Program-made: the position numbers and the translations under genes | Source: Flavobacterium sp. HSC-61S13 | GTDB lineage: Bacteria > Bacteroidota > Bacteroidia > Flavobacteriales > Flavobacteriaceae | Assembly: GCF_024171535.1 (NCBI RefSeq) | Contig: NZ_JALJZV010000002.1 | Coordinates: 62,001 to 126,000 of the forward strand | Length of the DNA: 64,000 nucleotides | Direction of reading: 5' to 3' | Shown here: one piece after another, positions 17,712 to 27,252 of the stretch | Layout: each line of letters starts with the position of its first letter | Numbering within the stretch: position 1 is the first letter of the stretch | The notes under the pieces: model-generated | The model's input: only the letters and a program-made list of their open reading frames with translations | Databases searched by the model: none | What the model was told of the DNA's origin: nothing

Positions 17712-19067
17712 TTATTTTATACCGCTAAACAACTCATTTAAATCAATCCCTCCGTAATTCCCGGAGCTCATAAACAACAATACACTATTGTCTAAATCCA
17801 ACTGACTTACAAAACTTTTAAACTGGTTAGAATCGGTATAAGTCACTAATCCTTCTCTTTTAAAAGCCTGTTCCATTTGTTGATTTGAAATCGCATCCAA
17901 TCGTTTAATTTGAACCGCCTCCGGGGAGTAAAACACCACTGCTTGGTCTGCAGCATTTAAAGCTCCTTCGTATTCACTTAGGAAATCGGCATTTAAACTG
18001 CTGTAAGTATGTAATTCCAAACAAGCAATCAATTTGCGAGTTGGAAATTGTTGCTTCACCGCTTGGGTTGTAGCGATCACCTTACTCGGTGAATGTGCAA
18101 AGTCTTTATAAATTACAGTCGTATCGCTTTCGGCAATTTTCTCCAATCTTTTGGAAGCTCCTTTGAAAGAACCAATGGCCTCATAAAAATCTTCTTCGTC
18201 AACCCCCATATTCTGACAAATCCATTTCGCACCATTCAGATTACTCAAATTATGAGCTCCAAAAATTTCTAAAGGCATGGGGCCTTCGGGAGTTTCTAAA
18301 AATGTTTTTCCATTTTCAATGGTATATTTTGGCGTTCCGTATGGTAGTTTTCGGATGGGTTTGGCCGCTTCTTCTACCAATTGAGCAACAATGGGATCTT
18401 CTTCGTTGTAAACCAAAATTCCACCATTAGTAATTTTATCTATAAAAATCCTAAATTGATCGACATAGTTCTCAAAAGTTGGAAAAACATTGATATGATC
18501 CCAAGCAATTCCACTAATCAAAGCAATATTCGGCTGGTATAAATGGAATTTCGGACGTAAATCTGTCGGTGACGATAAATACTCATCGCCTTCCAAAAGA
18601 ATGAAGTCGTTTTCCTCAGTCAGATGCACCATACGATCAAATCCTTCCAATTGAGCTCCCACTAAGTAATCTACAGCAATACCGTGGTAATTCAATACGT
18701 GAAGAACCATGGAAGTAATGGTGGTTTTACCGTGTGACCCGCCAATAACCACTCGTGTTTTTTGTTTGGCATGTTCGTATATAAACTCGGGATAGGAGTA
18801 AATCTTCAATCCCAATTTTTGTGCTTTAAGCAATTCTGGATTATCCGGCTTGGCGTGCATACCCAAAATAACCGCCTCTATATCAGTTGTTATTTTTTCT
18901 GCATTCCAACCCATCTCTTGAGGCAATAATCCTTTGGATTGCAATCGGGACTTGGAAGGTTCAAAAATAGCATCATCACTACCAGACACTTGCTCTCCTT
19001 TAGCGTGTAAAGCCAATGCCAAATTGTGCATAGCACTTCCACCTATTGCGATAAAATGTATTCGCAT
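17712..19067 (-). CDS. mpl: UDP-N-acetylmuramate:tripeptide ligase Mpl (murein recycling)
   Basis: A Mur-ligase family enzyme that joins recycled L-Ala-gamma-D-Glu-meso-DAP to UDP-MurNAc. It has 451 residues, as for Mpl. The N-terminal Rossmann segment is IHFIAIGGSAMHNLA with GSDDAIFEP. The ATP-binding loop is IGGSHGKTTITSM at about residues 107-119. The central motif DEYLSSPTDLRPKFH and the C-terminal YKDFAHSPSK are also typical. The TDLRPKF-type pattern and lack of a MurC-like cell-division context favour Mpl over MurC. It stands alone with a hairpin after it. Confidence 0.9.
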   Translation of the reverse strand: MRIHFIAIGGSAMHNLALALHAKGEQVSGSDDAIFEPSKSRLQSKGLLPQEMGWNAEKITTDIEAVILGMHAKPDNPELLKAQKLGLKIYSYPEFIYEHAKQKTRVVIGGSHGKTTITSMVLHVLNYHGIAVDYLVGAQLEGFDRMVHLTEENDFILLEGDEYLSSPTDLRPKFHLYQPNIALISGIAWDHINVFPTFENYVDQFRIFIDKITNGGILVYNEEDPIVAQLVEEAAKPIRKLPYGTPKYTIENGKTFLETPEGPMPLEIFGAHNLSNLNGAKWICQNMGVDEEDFYEAIGSFKGASKRLEKIAESDTTVIYKDFAHSPSKVIATTQAVKQQFPTRKLIACLELHTYSSLNADFLSEYEGALNAADQAVVFYSPEAVQIKRLDAISNQQMEQAFKREGLVTYTDSNQFKSFVSQLDLDNSVLLFMSSGNYGGIDLNELFSGIK

Positions 19068-19168
19068 CTTTTTCTTTTTTTGTAGATTAATTCCAATGGG
19101 TAAATTTACACTTTTATTTTTGTGATAAAATTTTTCTACTGATCAGATTGTATTAATTTGCCTTTTAA

Positions 19169-21412
19169 CTAGTTTTCCAAATACTTTCTAAAATACCCAC
19201 ATTCATTAATCACTTCATTGTAAAAATTGGTATTCGAATACTTTGCCTCCAATTGCTTATAACCGTTAAACGCGATAAAATTTACCGAAGGATAACCGTA
19301 ATAATTATTGTCGGTATAATATTTATCGGTATAGAAAGCATTTCGCTCACATTTAGTCATCATATAGGTACAGCGCGCACGTTGTTCATCATTTGTAGCC
19401 GCTTTTAGCGCCATTTGATAATAACTATTTGCGTTTTTATTGCTGTGCAAACGCTGTTGGTTAAGCTTTGAAATGTAGTTCCCATATTCGTCCACAATTG
19501 GATTGTCATAGAACACGCGTGCGTTACCAAAGTAACTTAAGTTGTAGAACGCATTTCCCAACAATAAAGCATTGTTATAAACATCTCTCCCCGCAGCGAT
19601 ATTCGCTTGCATCTCTTGCATTTTCTTTAAAAAATCCAATTTGCTGTATTTGACTTTCTGAACCGCAACATGATCGCAATCGTTACAATCTTTGATTTTT
19701 CCATTAAAAGGATTTCCTTGTAATACAGCAATACTGTCGACCTGTTCCATAAACGAAATCGCTTCCGGAATGCGGTTGGCATAGGTTAACTGAATGGCCT
19801 GAAATTCATTGATATCCTCCAACTTAATGCGGTAAATACTCATTCCTAATTTTTCCCATTCGTTTAAACTCCCTTTGCGCATCAAGGTTTTCATCGCTTC
19901 CAAATCCGCAGCTTTGTAATAGTATTCTTTCGTCGGTGAGAACAATTCCGCCATCACCTTATCTTTCTGTGCTTCATATAAAGAAGCCACATATTTTCTA
20001 CTCCAATCCAAAGCATAACTATATCGAAACACCCCGTCATCAACCATTTGACTCGGTACGGTTAAATTTAACCATCTAAGCTCCGCTACTAGACCTTTAT
20101 CTGTTTTACTATCTATCTTGTCCGTTGCACTCAATTGATTGATCAAACGCAATAAACGCAGCTGATTGGATGCCAGTTCTGACTTAGGAGCAGTTTTTTC
20201 TACCAAGTCAAATTCCCTTTTAGCGAAATCATATTCTTGATTGTAAATCGACAAGTAACCATTGGCCAAATGCCACAGATATGGCTTGGTCGTTTTCTCT
20301 TCCTTAGCTATTTTCTTTACCAAGCTTAAAGCATTGGAATCCAATTTATTTTTGAGTTCCGAACGATAGGCCTTTGGCGCTTTTAAATCGGAATAATAGG
20401 TATTCAACTTACTCTCTTCAATATTGACCAAACGGGTTAATAAAAACTCCAAATGCACGCTATTGGGATTCAACTTGTAAATCTCCTCTATAGCTTTTCG
20501 CTCGTTGGTATAGTAGCCCAACATCGCCCATAAGGCTACTTTTTCATCGGCCGTTTTCGCCAAGTTTAAGGATTGGTCAAAATCCGCTTGCTGCTGCGGT
20601 CTAAAACTATAGGCCGTAACCGTACGCAACTCTGGACTTTTATCAAATACTATACTGTATAAATAATTGGATTTCGCATATTCCTTAGCGCGATAATGCG
20701 CTCCAGCTACATAAGCCAAACCGCGGTAATACAATAAATTCTTAGGTTGCTGCTCTGCGGTCGCATCAAAAAATCGAATCAAATCATTTTTATCCTCACC
20801 ATAAAAATAAGCTTTCATCGTTTGGAACCAATACCGGTTTTTTAAAAATTCATCGCGCGAGATTCCCTGATACTTTTTCTCTAAATCCACACCGATACTT
20901 TTGGAGGCTACAGGTATCGCCGTTTCTTCATACTCCCAATAATTGTAAGAGGTCGTTGAATATGCCTCCACCCGTTTTGCATCAGCGAGGAACTTAATAA
21001 AGTTTTTCACTTTGGGCTCTTTGATATCTACACTTGGACGTACCGTATTTTTCTTCTTTTTCTCTACGGAGGTATACAGATCACTAATATCATCGCCGGC
21101 ATTTTTATCCAGCAACAAATAATTGATATCTTCAACGCTCATTACCCCTTTTAGATAGCCGTTCCAATCTTGAGTGATATTTGTATTAAAACGTCCAATC
21201 CCATCTTCTAAATACCCAATGCCGTAGAACTGCTCTTCACTCGAAAAAAACAAAGGGCGATAACTCGGATCTGCATAGACCTCCGGCGCAAAACTAGAGC
21301 TGTAATCATAGCCCCAATAATCCCCCCCTCCACAAGCATAGATAACACCCGCAGAAACCAAGGCTGAAAGACTAAAACCCGCTACTAACTTTTTTATAAA
21401 ATTCTTTTTCAT
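19169..21412 (-). CDS. Exported protein of unknown function, probably helical repeats
   Basis: A 747-residue protein of no function known to me. An N-terminal signal (KKLVAGFSLSALVSAGVIYACG) has a weak lipobox, IYAC, at about residues 24-27, so it may be a lipoprotein or simply exported. The middle (about 200-560) has regularly spaced helices reminiscent of TPR repeats (LLYYRGLAYVAGAHYRAKEY, then PYLWHLANGYLSIYNQEY). The C-terminal region (about 640-747) is Tyr/Asn-rich (YFYTDKYY-like runs) and includes AARDVYNNALLLGNAFYNLS-like helices. Its start codon lies 41 bp inside the end of the upstream lipoprotein gene, so the two are translationally linked. Confidence 0.75.
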   Translation of the reverse strand: MKKNFIKKLVAGFSLSALVSAGVIYACGGGDYWGYDYSSSFAPEVYADPSYRPLFFSSEEQFYGIGYLEDGIGRFNTNITQDWNGYLKGVMSVEDINYLLLDKNAGDDISDLYTSVEKKKKNTVRPSVDIKEPKVKNFIKFLADAKRVEAYSTTSYNYWEYEETAIPVASKSIGVDLEKKYQGISRDEFLKNRYWFQTMKAYFYGEDKNDLIRFFDATAEQQPKNLLYYRGLAYVAGAHYRAKEYAKSNYLYSIVFDKSPELRTVTAYSFRPQQQADFDQSLNLAKTADEKVALWAMLGYYTNERKAIEEIYKLNPNSVHLEFLLTRLVNIEESKLNTYYSDLKAPKAYRSELKNKLDSNALSLVKKIAKEEKTTKPYLWHLANGYLSIYNQEYDFAKREFDLVEKTAPKSELASNQLRLLRLINQLSATDKIDSKTDKGLVAELRWLNLTVPSQMVDDGVFRYSYALDWSRKYVASLYEAQKDKVMAELFSPTKEYYYKAADLEAMKTLMRKGSLNEWEKLGMSIYRIKLEDINEFQAIQLTYANRIPEAISFMEQVDSIAVLQGNPFNGKIKDCNDCDHVAVQKVKYSKLDFLKKMQEMQANIAAGRDVYNNALLLGNAFYNLSYFGNARVFYDNPIVDEYGNYISKLNQQRLHSNKNANSYYQMALKAATNDEQRARCTYMMTKCERNAFYTDKYYTDNNYYGYPSVNFIAFNGYKQLEAKYSNTNFYNEVINECGYFRKYLEN

Positions 21413-22373
21413 TAGAATAGTTTTTTAAATTTATCGAATCCAAGTCGTAATAAATAATCTCCTTGGGAACGGTTTTAAGATTTTTTTTAATAGTTGAAAC
21501 CATCTTTTTTAAATCCGCCTTGGACACGGATTCGATCTTGACTTGATCGCCTTGTTTAAAATAAGTACCAAAAGCGATAATATCCTCGTTGACCTCAAAA
21601 CGGTTTTTACTTTTTAAAGTAGTTTTTACAGTCGCCAACAATTGCTCTTCATTTATTTTAGGAATCAATCCGATCACTTTTTGATTGCGAATATGAACTC
21701 CCCAACCAAAAATAGGCAAAGCTACATCGAGCGATAAAGGATAATTGGCAAGGCTTTTAATATATCGAGCTGCAATTTGCTCGTCGTAGATGGAATTAAG
21801 ATCATCACTGGCTATTTGCCCCATATTATAGTACATCAACACACCGTGATCAACATTGGGCACACCCGTTTCTTTATAATATTTGATTTGATGCAAACGT
21901 ATAGTGGCTGATATTTTTAAATTCGCCCTCTGACGCAACGCATCGATATAAGCCATAAATTGATCTTTGCTTTTTAAAGTCCAGTCACAATCAATTTGAA
22001 CTTCTTCGATTTCAATATGATTAATTGTATTGATTTTACCAATCATGCTCAAAGTTTGATCTGCCAATTGAACTACGTCAACTTGCTCAGCGAGCATAAC
22101 CTCATTTTTGATATAAATTACGGGAACAATTTGAAATGGAGTGGTCTTATCTTCAAAACGAATCGGAGAAAGCGGAATCGGCGCACTATCGCGCAAAGCG
22201 ATATCGAAATACCTCATATACAATTTACTAACCCCATTTTCCTGAAGCACCTCTTTTTCTATGGTGGTTAACTTAAAAATAGTTTTCCAATAATAAAAAG
22301 AGGTAACGGGTTGATCACTCGAAGAACAACTTAAAACCAACAGTACTAAAAGTAAACCGACGTACTTTTTCAT
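21372..22373 (-). CDS. Lipoprotein of unknown function, TIM-barrel-like
   Basis: A 333-residue protein starting at 22373. The ATG at 22394 is rejected because a -7 box (TACTTTTG on the minus strand, 22392-22399) covers it. The lipobox LVLSC is near residue 15. The segments EEVQIDCDWT, LKISATIRLHQI and GVLMYYNMGQI follow the pattern of a TIM-barrel, glycoside-hydrolase-like fold reminiscent of DUF3142, but I am not sure of the family. The 3' end overlaps the next gene by 41 bp, in a different frame. The two probably form one functional unit at the cell envelope. Confidence 0.72.
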   Translation of the reverse strand: MKKYVGLLLVLLVLSCSSSDQPVTSFYYWKTIFKLTTIEKEVLQENGVSKLYMRYFDIALRDSAPIPLSPIRFEDKTTPFQIVPVIYIKNEVMLAEQVDVVQLADQTLSMIGKINTINHIEIEEVQIDCDWTLKSKDQFMAYIDALRQRANLKISATIRLHQIKYYKETGVPNVDHGVLMYYNMGQIASDDLNSIYDEQIAARYIKSLANYPLSLDVALPIFGWGVHIRNQKVIGLIPKINEEQLLATVKTTLKSKNRFEVNEDIIAFGTYFKQGDQVKIESVSKADLKKMVSTIKKNLKTVPKEIIYYDLDSINLKNYSNEKEFYKKVSSGF

Positions 22374-22391
22374 TATTATTTTATATGAGCA

Positions 22392-22399
22392 CAAAAGTA
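22392..22399 (-). promoter_or_regulatory. -7 box of the lipoprotein/747-residue gene pair
   Basis: TACTTTTG on the minus strand matches TAnnTTTG, 19 bp before the ATG at 22373. No convincing -33 element was found. Confidence 0.45.
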
Positions 22400-22484
22400 C
22401 TATTTTATTTAAACAAGCCCAAGATTAGCGTTTTCTAAATATAGCGCCAGTCCTAAAAATGCGATATGTTAATCCTATAAACGA

Positions 22485-22514
22485 CAAAAGCCGCTCTGTA
22501 TAGAACGGCTTTTG
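22485..22514 (-). terminator. Terminator after the S46 peptidase gene
   Basis: CAAAAGCCG (22485-22493) pairs with CGGCTTTTG (22506-22514), with a further 3-bp inner helix after one mismatch. It is 21 bp beyond the stop of the S46 peptidase gene. The minus-strand tail is T-rich but interrupted. Confidence 0.65.
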
Positions 22515-22534
22515 ACACTTTATGTAATCGTGAT

Positions 22535-24691
22535 TTATTTGGTCACTAAAGTCATTTCATCAACAATGTGTTTGGCATCAGCAAACTTGTCGATAATAAA
22601 CAATACGTAACGGATATCCACGTTGATTGTTCTTTGCAATTTAGCATCATAAATAACATCTCCAGCCATAGCCTCGATATTTCCATCAAACGCTAAACCA
22701 ATTAGTTCTCCTTTTGCATTCAATACTGGTGAACCTGAGTTTCCTCCAGTAATATCATGGTCTGTTAAAAAGTTTACAGGCATATGTCCTTTTTTATCAG
22801 CATAGATTCCATAATCTTTTGCATTGTAAAGGTCAATTAATTTCTGTGGAACTTCAAACTCGTCATCCCCAGGAATATTTTTCGCAATAGTTCCTTTTAA
22901 AGTAGTATACCAATTTTCATCAGCATCGTTAACCTTGTTACCTCTTGGAAGGTCAATCACCTTTCCATAAGTCAAACGCAAAGTAGAATTAGCATCTGGG
23001 TAGTATTTCCCGTTTGGATTTGATTTACGAATTCCATCAACCAATAAACGATATGATTTTTGGTAATCATTTTCCAAAGCGGCTACGTTTTCAGGTTGCT
23101 CTCTATATTTATTTAAAAGTGCTGTTGAAATTTTCACCAACTCATCATTTTTCAAAGCTGCTGCATCTGGCTTAGCTAAGAAAGCTTCTGCTTTCGCTTT
23201 TGAACCAAAAATACTGCTATCAAAAGCTTTATTAACAACTGCAGTAAAGTCATTGTTATTCGCTTTTCCTAGTTCCGCAATATACGGTGCGATTTCATAT
23301 CCAGTAGATTTTGTTGCGTACAGTTTTAATTGCGCTCCCAACATTTCTCTTTCTAATGGTTCATAGAACTCTCCATAAGTAGCTTCAACTACTTCTTTTA
23401 ATTTAGGTAGCATTTCCGCACGAACTGCTTCAGTTGATGTAGCATATTTTTCAAAAGCACTCGCTAAACGATAAGGCGCCGCAGCCATAGCCGATGTACG
23501 CAATATGGTCATCAAATAATTATCATGACGTGCTTTTTCATTGGTAGCCGCGTAATAAGCATTGATGTTAGCCACTACGTTTCCGTATTTTGCTTTATTT
23601 TCTTTTTTATTTGCCCATTTATTAAATACAGCTTCCGATTTATCTTTAGTTGCAGCAGTTTTGTGTTCACCTAAAGCATCAATCATCCCTTGGCGGTTTT
23701 TCCAGTAATTGGCAACACCAGCGTATTTAGAAGCATAATGTAAACGAACTGCAGGATCTTGATCCATGTATTTCTTCATCACGTCCATACCCAATTTAGA
23801 TCCTTCAACCCAAGCTGGATAAGCAAATTTCACATTTTGCTCGATACCTTGTGCCGGCATCCAACGGTTGGTTCTACCTGGATAACCCAAAATCATAGAG
23901 AAATCACCTTCTTTAATTCCCGTTACAGAAACTGGTAAATGGTGTTTTGGTTTTAAGGGTACATTTGACGTAGAATATTCTGCCGGATTACCATCTTTAT
24001 CTGCGTATACGCGGAATAATGAAAAGTCACCAGTGTGACGAGGCCACTCCCAGTTATCCGTATCACCACCAAATTTACCAATACTGTTTGGAGGTGTACC
24101 TACCAAACGAACATCGTTATAATCTTGATATACGAAATAATAATATTCATTACCTTGAAAAAATGATTTTACTGAAACGGTGTATTTCCCACCTTCATCA
24201 TTTTCTTTTTGGATTTTTGCAATCTCTTGATTGATCACTTTCTCTCTTTCAACTTCAGACATTGCATCATTTACTTGAGAAAGAATTCTTTTACTTACAT
24301 CGTCCATTCTCACAAAGAAACGCACCGATAAAGCTTTAGGCTTACGCTCATCAGCTTTTGTTTTTGCCCAAAATCCATTGGTTAAAATATCATCTTGTGG
24401 TGTAGCTAATTCTGCAATTTTATCATATCCACAGTGGTGATTGGTCAAAACCAATCCTTGACTAGAAACGATCTCAGCAGTACAACCTCCATCAAATTGA
24501 ACAATCGCATCTTTTAAAGAACTGTTATTGATGCTGTAAATTTCTTCAGCAGTTAACTGAAGACCCATCTTTTCCATATCTCGTTGGTTCAGACGTTCAA
24601 TAAACATCAAAAACCACATTCCTTCATTAGCTCTCAGTTGAACTGGAAGTGCCAATAAAGCTACGGTTAAGAATAAAATAATTTTTTTCAT
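22535..24691 (-). CDS. dpp7: S46-family dipeptidyl peptidase, DPP7 type
   Basis: A secreted or periplasmic serine peptidase that removes N-terminal dipeptides, 718 residues. A signal peptide ends near LPVQLRA (about residue 21). The chymotrypsin-like triad is visible: His in TNHHCGYD (residues 85-86), Asp222 in RHTGDFSLF and Ser652 in GGNSGSPV. At the specificity position the motif is AFDGN with Gly670. In characterised enzymes Gly here goes with hydrophobic P1 residues (DPP7), while Arg goes with acidic P1 residues (DPP11). It seems monocistronic, with obg terminated upstream and a hairpin after it. Confidence 0.92.
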   Translation of the reverse strand: MKKIILFLTVALLALPVQLRANEGMWFLMFIERLNQRDMEKMGLQLTAEEIYSINNSSLKDAIVQFDGGCTAEIVSSQGLVLTNHHCGYDKIAELATPQDDILTNGFWAKTKADERKPKALSVRFFVRMDDVSKRILSQVNDAMSEVEREKVINQEIAKIQKENDEGGKYTVSVKSFFQGNEYYYFVYQDYNDVRLVGTPPNSIGKFGGDTDNWEWPRHTGDFSLFRVYADKDGNPAEYSTSNVPLKPKHHLPVSVTGIKEGDFSMILGYPGRTNRWMPAQGIEQNVKFAYPAWVEGSKLGMDVMKKYMDQDPAVRLHYASKYAGVANYWKNRQGMIDALGEHKTAATKDKSEAVFNKWANKKENKAKYGNVVANINAYYAATNEKARHDNYLMTILRTSAMAAAPYRLASAFEKYATSTEAVRAEMLPKLKEVVEATYGEFYEPLEREMLGAQLKLYATKSTGYEIAPYIAELGKANNNDFTAVVNKAFDSSIFGSKAKAEAFLAKPDAAALKNDELVKISTALLNKYREQPENVAALENDYQKSYRLLVDGIRKSNPNGKYYPDANSTLRLTYGKVIDLPRGNKVNDADENWYTTLKGTIAKNIPGDDEFEVPQKLIDLYNAKDYGIYADKKGHMPVNFLTDHDITGGNSGSPVLNAKGELIGLAFDGNIEAMAGDVIYDAKLQRTINVDIRYVLFIIDKFADAKHIVDEMTLVTK

Positions 24692-24812
24692 AATTAATTA
24701 TAGTATGTTATAAGCGCGAAGATAGGTTTTTCCGCCAATGTAGAAAAGCCTTGCTTGAGGAATATTAAAAGAAATAGAGATTATATTACAGTCTTAACAA
24801 AAATTTATGTAC

Positions 24813-24847
24813 AAAAAAAGTCTTGCTGGGGGCAAGACTTTTTTTTG
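24813..24847 (-). terminator. Terminator after obg
   Basis: A symmetric hairpin with stem AGTCTTGC/GCAAGACT flanked by A-runs and T-runs, just after the obg stop. Read on the minus strand the stem is followed by a long T-run. Confidence 0.85.
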
Positions 24848-24849
24848 TA

Positions 24850-25860
24850 TTATTTCACTTCTGCATTTAACATCTTCCACAAAGTATCTTTCAACTCCGT
24901 AAGTCCTTGTTGAGCTATAGAGGAGATAAACATATAAGGCACTCCTTTTAATTCGTTATCCAACTGCGCTTTAAGCTCGGTTTTTAATTCCTCATCTAAC
25001 ATATCTGATTTGGAAACCACCAACAACCTATCTTTATCTAACATTTCTGGATTGTAACGCCTCAACTCATCCAATAAGATCTCATATTCTTTTTTAATGT
25101 CTTCCGCATCGGCAGGCACTAAAAACAATAAGGTTGAATTTCGTTCTATATGTCTTAAAAAATAATGTCCCAATCCTTTTCCTTCCGCTGCTCCCTCAAT
25201 AATCCCAGGTATATCAGCTATTACAAAAGATTGAAAATCTCTATAGGCCACAATTCCCAAATTGGGTTTTAAAGTGGTAAAAGGATAATCCGCAATTTTT
25301 GGTTTTGCCGAAGTTAATACAGACAACAAGGTCGATTTTCCTGCATTAGGAAAACCTACTAATCCGACATCTGCCAAAACTTTTAATTCCAAAATGATAT
25401 CCATTTCTTCTGATGGCAAACCCGGTTGAGAGTATCTTGGCGTTTGGTTGGTAGAACTTCTAAAGTGCCAGTTACCCAAACCTCCTTTACCTCCTTGTGC
25501 GATAATTCTCTTTTCACCGTGATCCGTTATTTCAAACAGCACTTCTCCGGTTTCTTTGTCTTTTACTACCGTACCCAAAGGCACTTCAATATATCTGTCT
25601 TGACCGTCAGAACCGGTACTTCTAGATCCACCACCATCGCCACCGTGACCGGCTTTGATATGACGAGCAAACTTGAGGTGAAACAAGGTCCACAAACCTT
25701 CATTTCCTACTACATAAACGTGACCTCCTCTTCCTCCATCACCACCATCTGGGCCTCCTTTTTCAATAAATTTCTCTCTGTGTAAATGTGTAGATCCTTT
25801 ACCTCCCTTACCTGAAGCAACATATATTTTTACGTAATCGACAAAATTCCCTTCAGTCAT
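24850..25860 (-). CDS. obg: GTPase Obg/CgtA
   Basis: A conserved GTPase involved in late 50S assembly and stress signalling. It has 336 residues. The N-terminal glycine-rich Obg fold is clear (residues 1-160: [36 protein letters not shown]). The G domain follows with G1 GFPNAGKST at about 168-176, G2/G3 YPFTTLKPN and DIPGIIEGA, and G4 VSKSD. The optional C-terminal OCT domain is absent. A -7 box is seen 87-94 bp upstream. adk lies 147 bp upstream on the same strand. Confidence 0.97.
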   Translation of the reverse strand: MTEGNFVDYVKIYVASGKGGKGSTHLHREKFIEKGGPDGGDGGRGGHVYVVGNEGLWTLFHLKFARHIKAGHGGDGGGSRSTGSDGQDRYIEVPLGTVVKDKETGEVLFEITDHGEKRIIAQGGKGGLGNWHFRSSTNQTPRYSQPGLPSEEMDIILELKVLADVGLVGFPNAGKSTLLSVLTSAKPKIADYPFTTLKPNLGIVAYRDFQSFVIADIPGIIEGAAEGKGLGHYFLRHIERNSTLLFLVPADAEDIKKEYEILLDELRRYNPEMLDKDRLLVVSKSDMLDEELKTELKAQLDNELKGVPYMFISSIAQQGLTELKDTLWKMLNAEVK

Positions 25861-25946
25861 CTTTCCTTGTATTATTTTTAATTATAGTTCCGTTGTAACA
25901 TCTCTTAGAGCGTTTTTCAAGTGGACTAAACTTGTGTTTCCGACTG

Positions 25947-25954
25947 CAAATTTA
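25947..25954 (-). promoter_or_regulatory. -7 box of obg
   Basis: TAAATTTG on the minus strand matches TAnnTTTG. It lies in the adk-obg gap and would give a leader of about 80 nt. No -33 element at proper spacing was found. Confidence 0.45.
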
Positions 25955-26007
25955 ATTTATTTTCAGCAAAAAAGTATGGGTAATCGCAATAAGGTATTTG
26001 AATTTCA

Positions 26008-26580
26008 CTAAAGCTGATCAATCACTTGGCTTAAACGCTGAGTGATTTCTTCAATAGTTCCAATACCGTTTACAGCATGATATTTGTTTTTAGCTTTGTA
26101 ATAATCGATTAACGGTGCCGTTTTTTCGTTATACTCTGCGTAGCGATTTCTGATTTTCAATTCATCTTGATCATCAGAACGGCCACTGGTTTTTCCGCGT
26201 TCTAAAATGCGTTGCACCAAAATATTGTCATCAGCTTCAAGAGCAATCGTAGCCGTTAAATCCCAATCTTTAGAAAGTAACAACTCATCTAACGCCTCAG
26301 CCTGTTTAATTGTTCTTGGAAATCCATCAAATAAAAATCCATTGCAATCCTGATTTTTTTCTACCTCATCACGCAACATATCGATAGTGATTTCATCTGG
26401 AACCAACTCCCCATTGTCGATAAAAGTCTTGGCTTTTTCTCCTAGTGGCGTATTGTTTTTTAAATTAAAACGAAACACATCTCCTGTAGAAATGTGCATT
26501 AAATTATATTTTTCTTTTAAAAAAGCAGCTTGAGTACCTTTCCCTGCACCGGGCTTTCCAAATAAAACTATCGTTATCAT
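26008..26580 (-). CDS. adk: Adenylate kinase (short type)
   Basis: Interconverts ATP + AMP and 2 ADP. It has 190 residues, the short form without the long zinc-type LID insertion. The P-loop GKPGAGKGTQ is at about residues 8-17, the AMP-site motif DGFPRTIKQAE at about 84-94, and the short LID region RGKTSGRSDDQDELK at about 128-142. It lies 21 bp downstream of hpt, so the two purine-nucleotide genes form an operon. Confidence 0.97.
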   Translation of the reverse strand: MITIVLFGKPGAGKGTQAAFLKEKYNLMHISTGDVFRFNLKNNTPLGEKAKTFIDNGELVPDEITIDMLRDEVEKNQDCNGFLFDGFPRTIKQAEALDELLLSKDWDLTATIALEADDNILVQRILERGKTSGRSDDQDELKIRNRYAEYNEKTAPLIDYYKAKNKYHAVNGIGTIEEITQRLSQVIDQL

Positions 26581-26601
26581 ATTCTTGTATCGTGTATGTT
26601 T

Positions 26602-27132
26602 TTATTTAATTTGATATATTTCTGGTATGTTTCTCCCGTGTTTATCGTAGTCCATTCCATAACCTACAATAAATTTATTGGCAATTTCAAAACCTACGTA
26701 ATCCAAGGGAATTGACTTGGTATACGCTTCCGGTTTTAAACACAACGTAAATATTTTAATTTCCTTAGGTCTGTGTTGTTCAAAAAGCTCTTTTAAAGCT
26801 ACCAACGTATTACCTGTATCTACTATATCCTCCACCACTATGATCCGTCTATCGGTAATATCGATATCCAAACCCAATAATTGGTTGACCTGATTGGACG
26901 ATTGCGTCCCAATATACGAAGCCATTTTGATAAAACTCATTTCGCAAGCTCCAGAATAATGTTTCATCAAGTCTGAAACAACCATAAAAGAACCGTTGAG
27001 TACACCAATAAACACCGGTACTTCACCTTGCATATCGGCTTGAATTTGCTGAGCCAGTTCCTTTAATCGGTCTTGAATTTCGGAACCCGAAATAAAAGGC
27101 ACAAAGGTTTTATCTAAAACTTGGATTTCCAT
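26602..27132 (-). CDS. hpt: Hypoxanthine phosphoribosyltransferase
   Basis: Purine salvage: converts hypoxanthine or guanine plus PRPP to IMP or GMP. The 176-residue form starting at 27132 (MEIQVLDKTF) is preferred over the longer ORF to 27192, because a -7 box lies at 27155-27162. The PRPP-binding loop VEDIVDTGNTL is at about residues 99-109, and YVGFEIANKFIVGYGMDY near the C-terminus is the family's base-binding region. It is first in the hpt-adk operon and divergent from the unknown helical protein gene. Confidence 0.95.
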   Translation of the reverse strand: MEIQVLDKTFVPFISGSEIQDRLKELAQQIQADMQGEVPVFIGVLNGSFMVVSDLMKHYSGACEMSFIKMASYIGTQSSNQVNQLLGLDIDITDRRIIVVEDIVDTGNTLVALKELFEQHRPKEIKIFTLCLKPEAYTKSIPLDYVGFEIANKFIVGYGMDYDKHGRNIPEIYQIK

Positions 27133-27154
27133 GGGGACATAATTGTTCAATTCG

Positions 27155-27162
27155 CAAATATA
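27155..27162 (-). promoter_or_regulatory. -7 box of hpt
   Basis: TATATTTG on the minus strand, 23-30 bp before the ATG at 27132, matches TAnnTTTG and fixes the hpt start. Confidence 0.55.
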
Positions 27163-27252
27163 ATAAATATGAAGCGAAAATTTAAATTCCACGCAAAGAA
27201 TTACAGATTTATGTTTTTTATTTGTACTGTATTTAATTTTATTACAAAACGA

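Noticed and set aside
22491..22505. A 15-bp word identical to 27783-27797 (CCGCTCTGTATAGAA)
   Set aside because: One shared 15-mer is within chance expectation for 64 kb, and the two contexts (a terminator loop and a gene end) have nothing in common.
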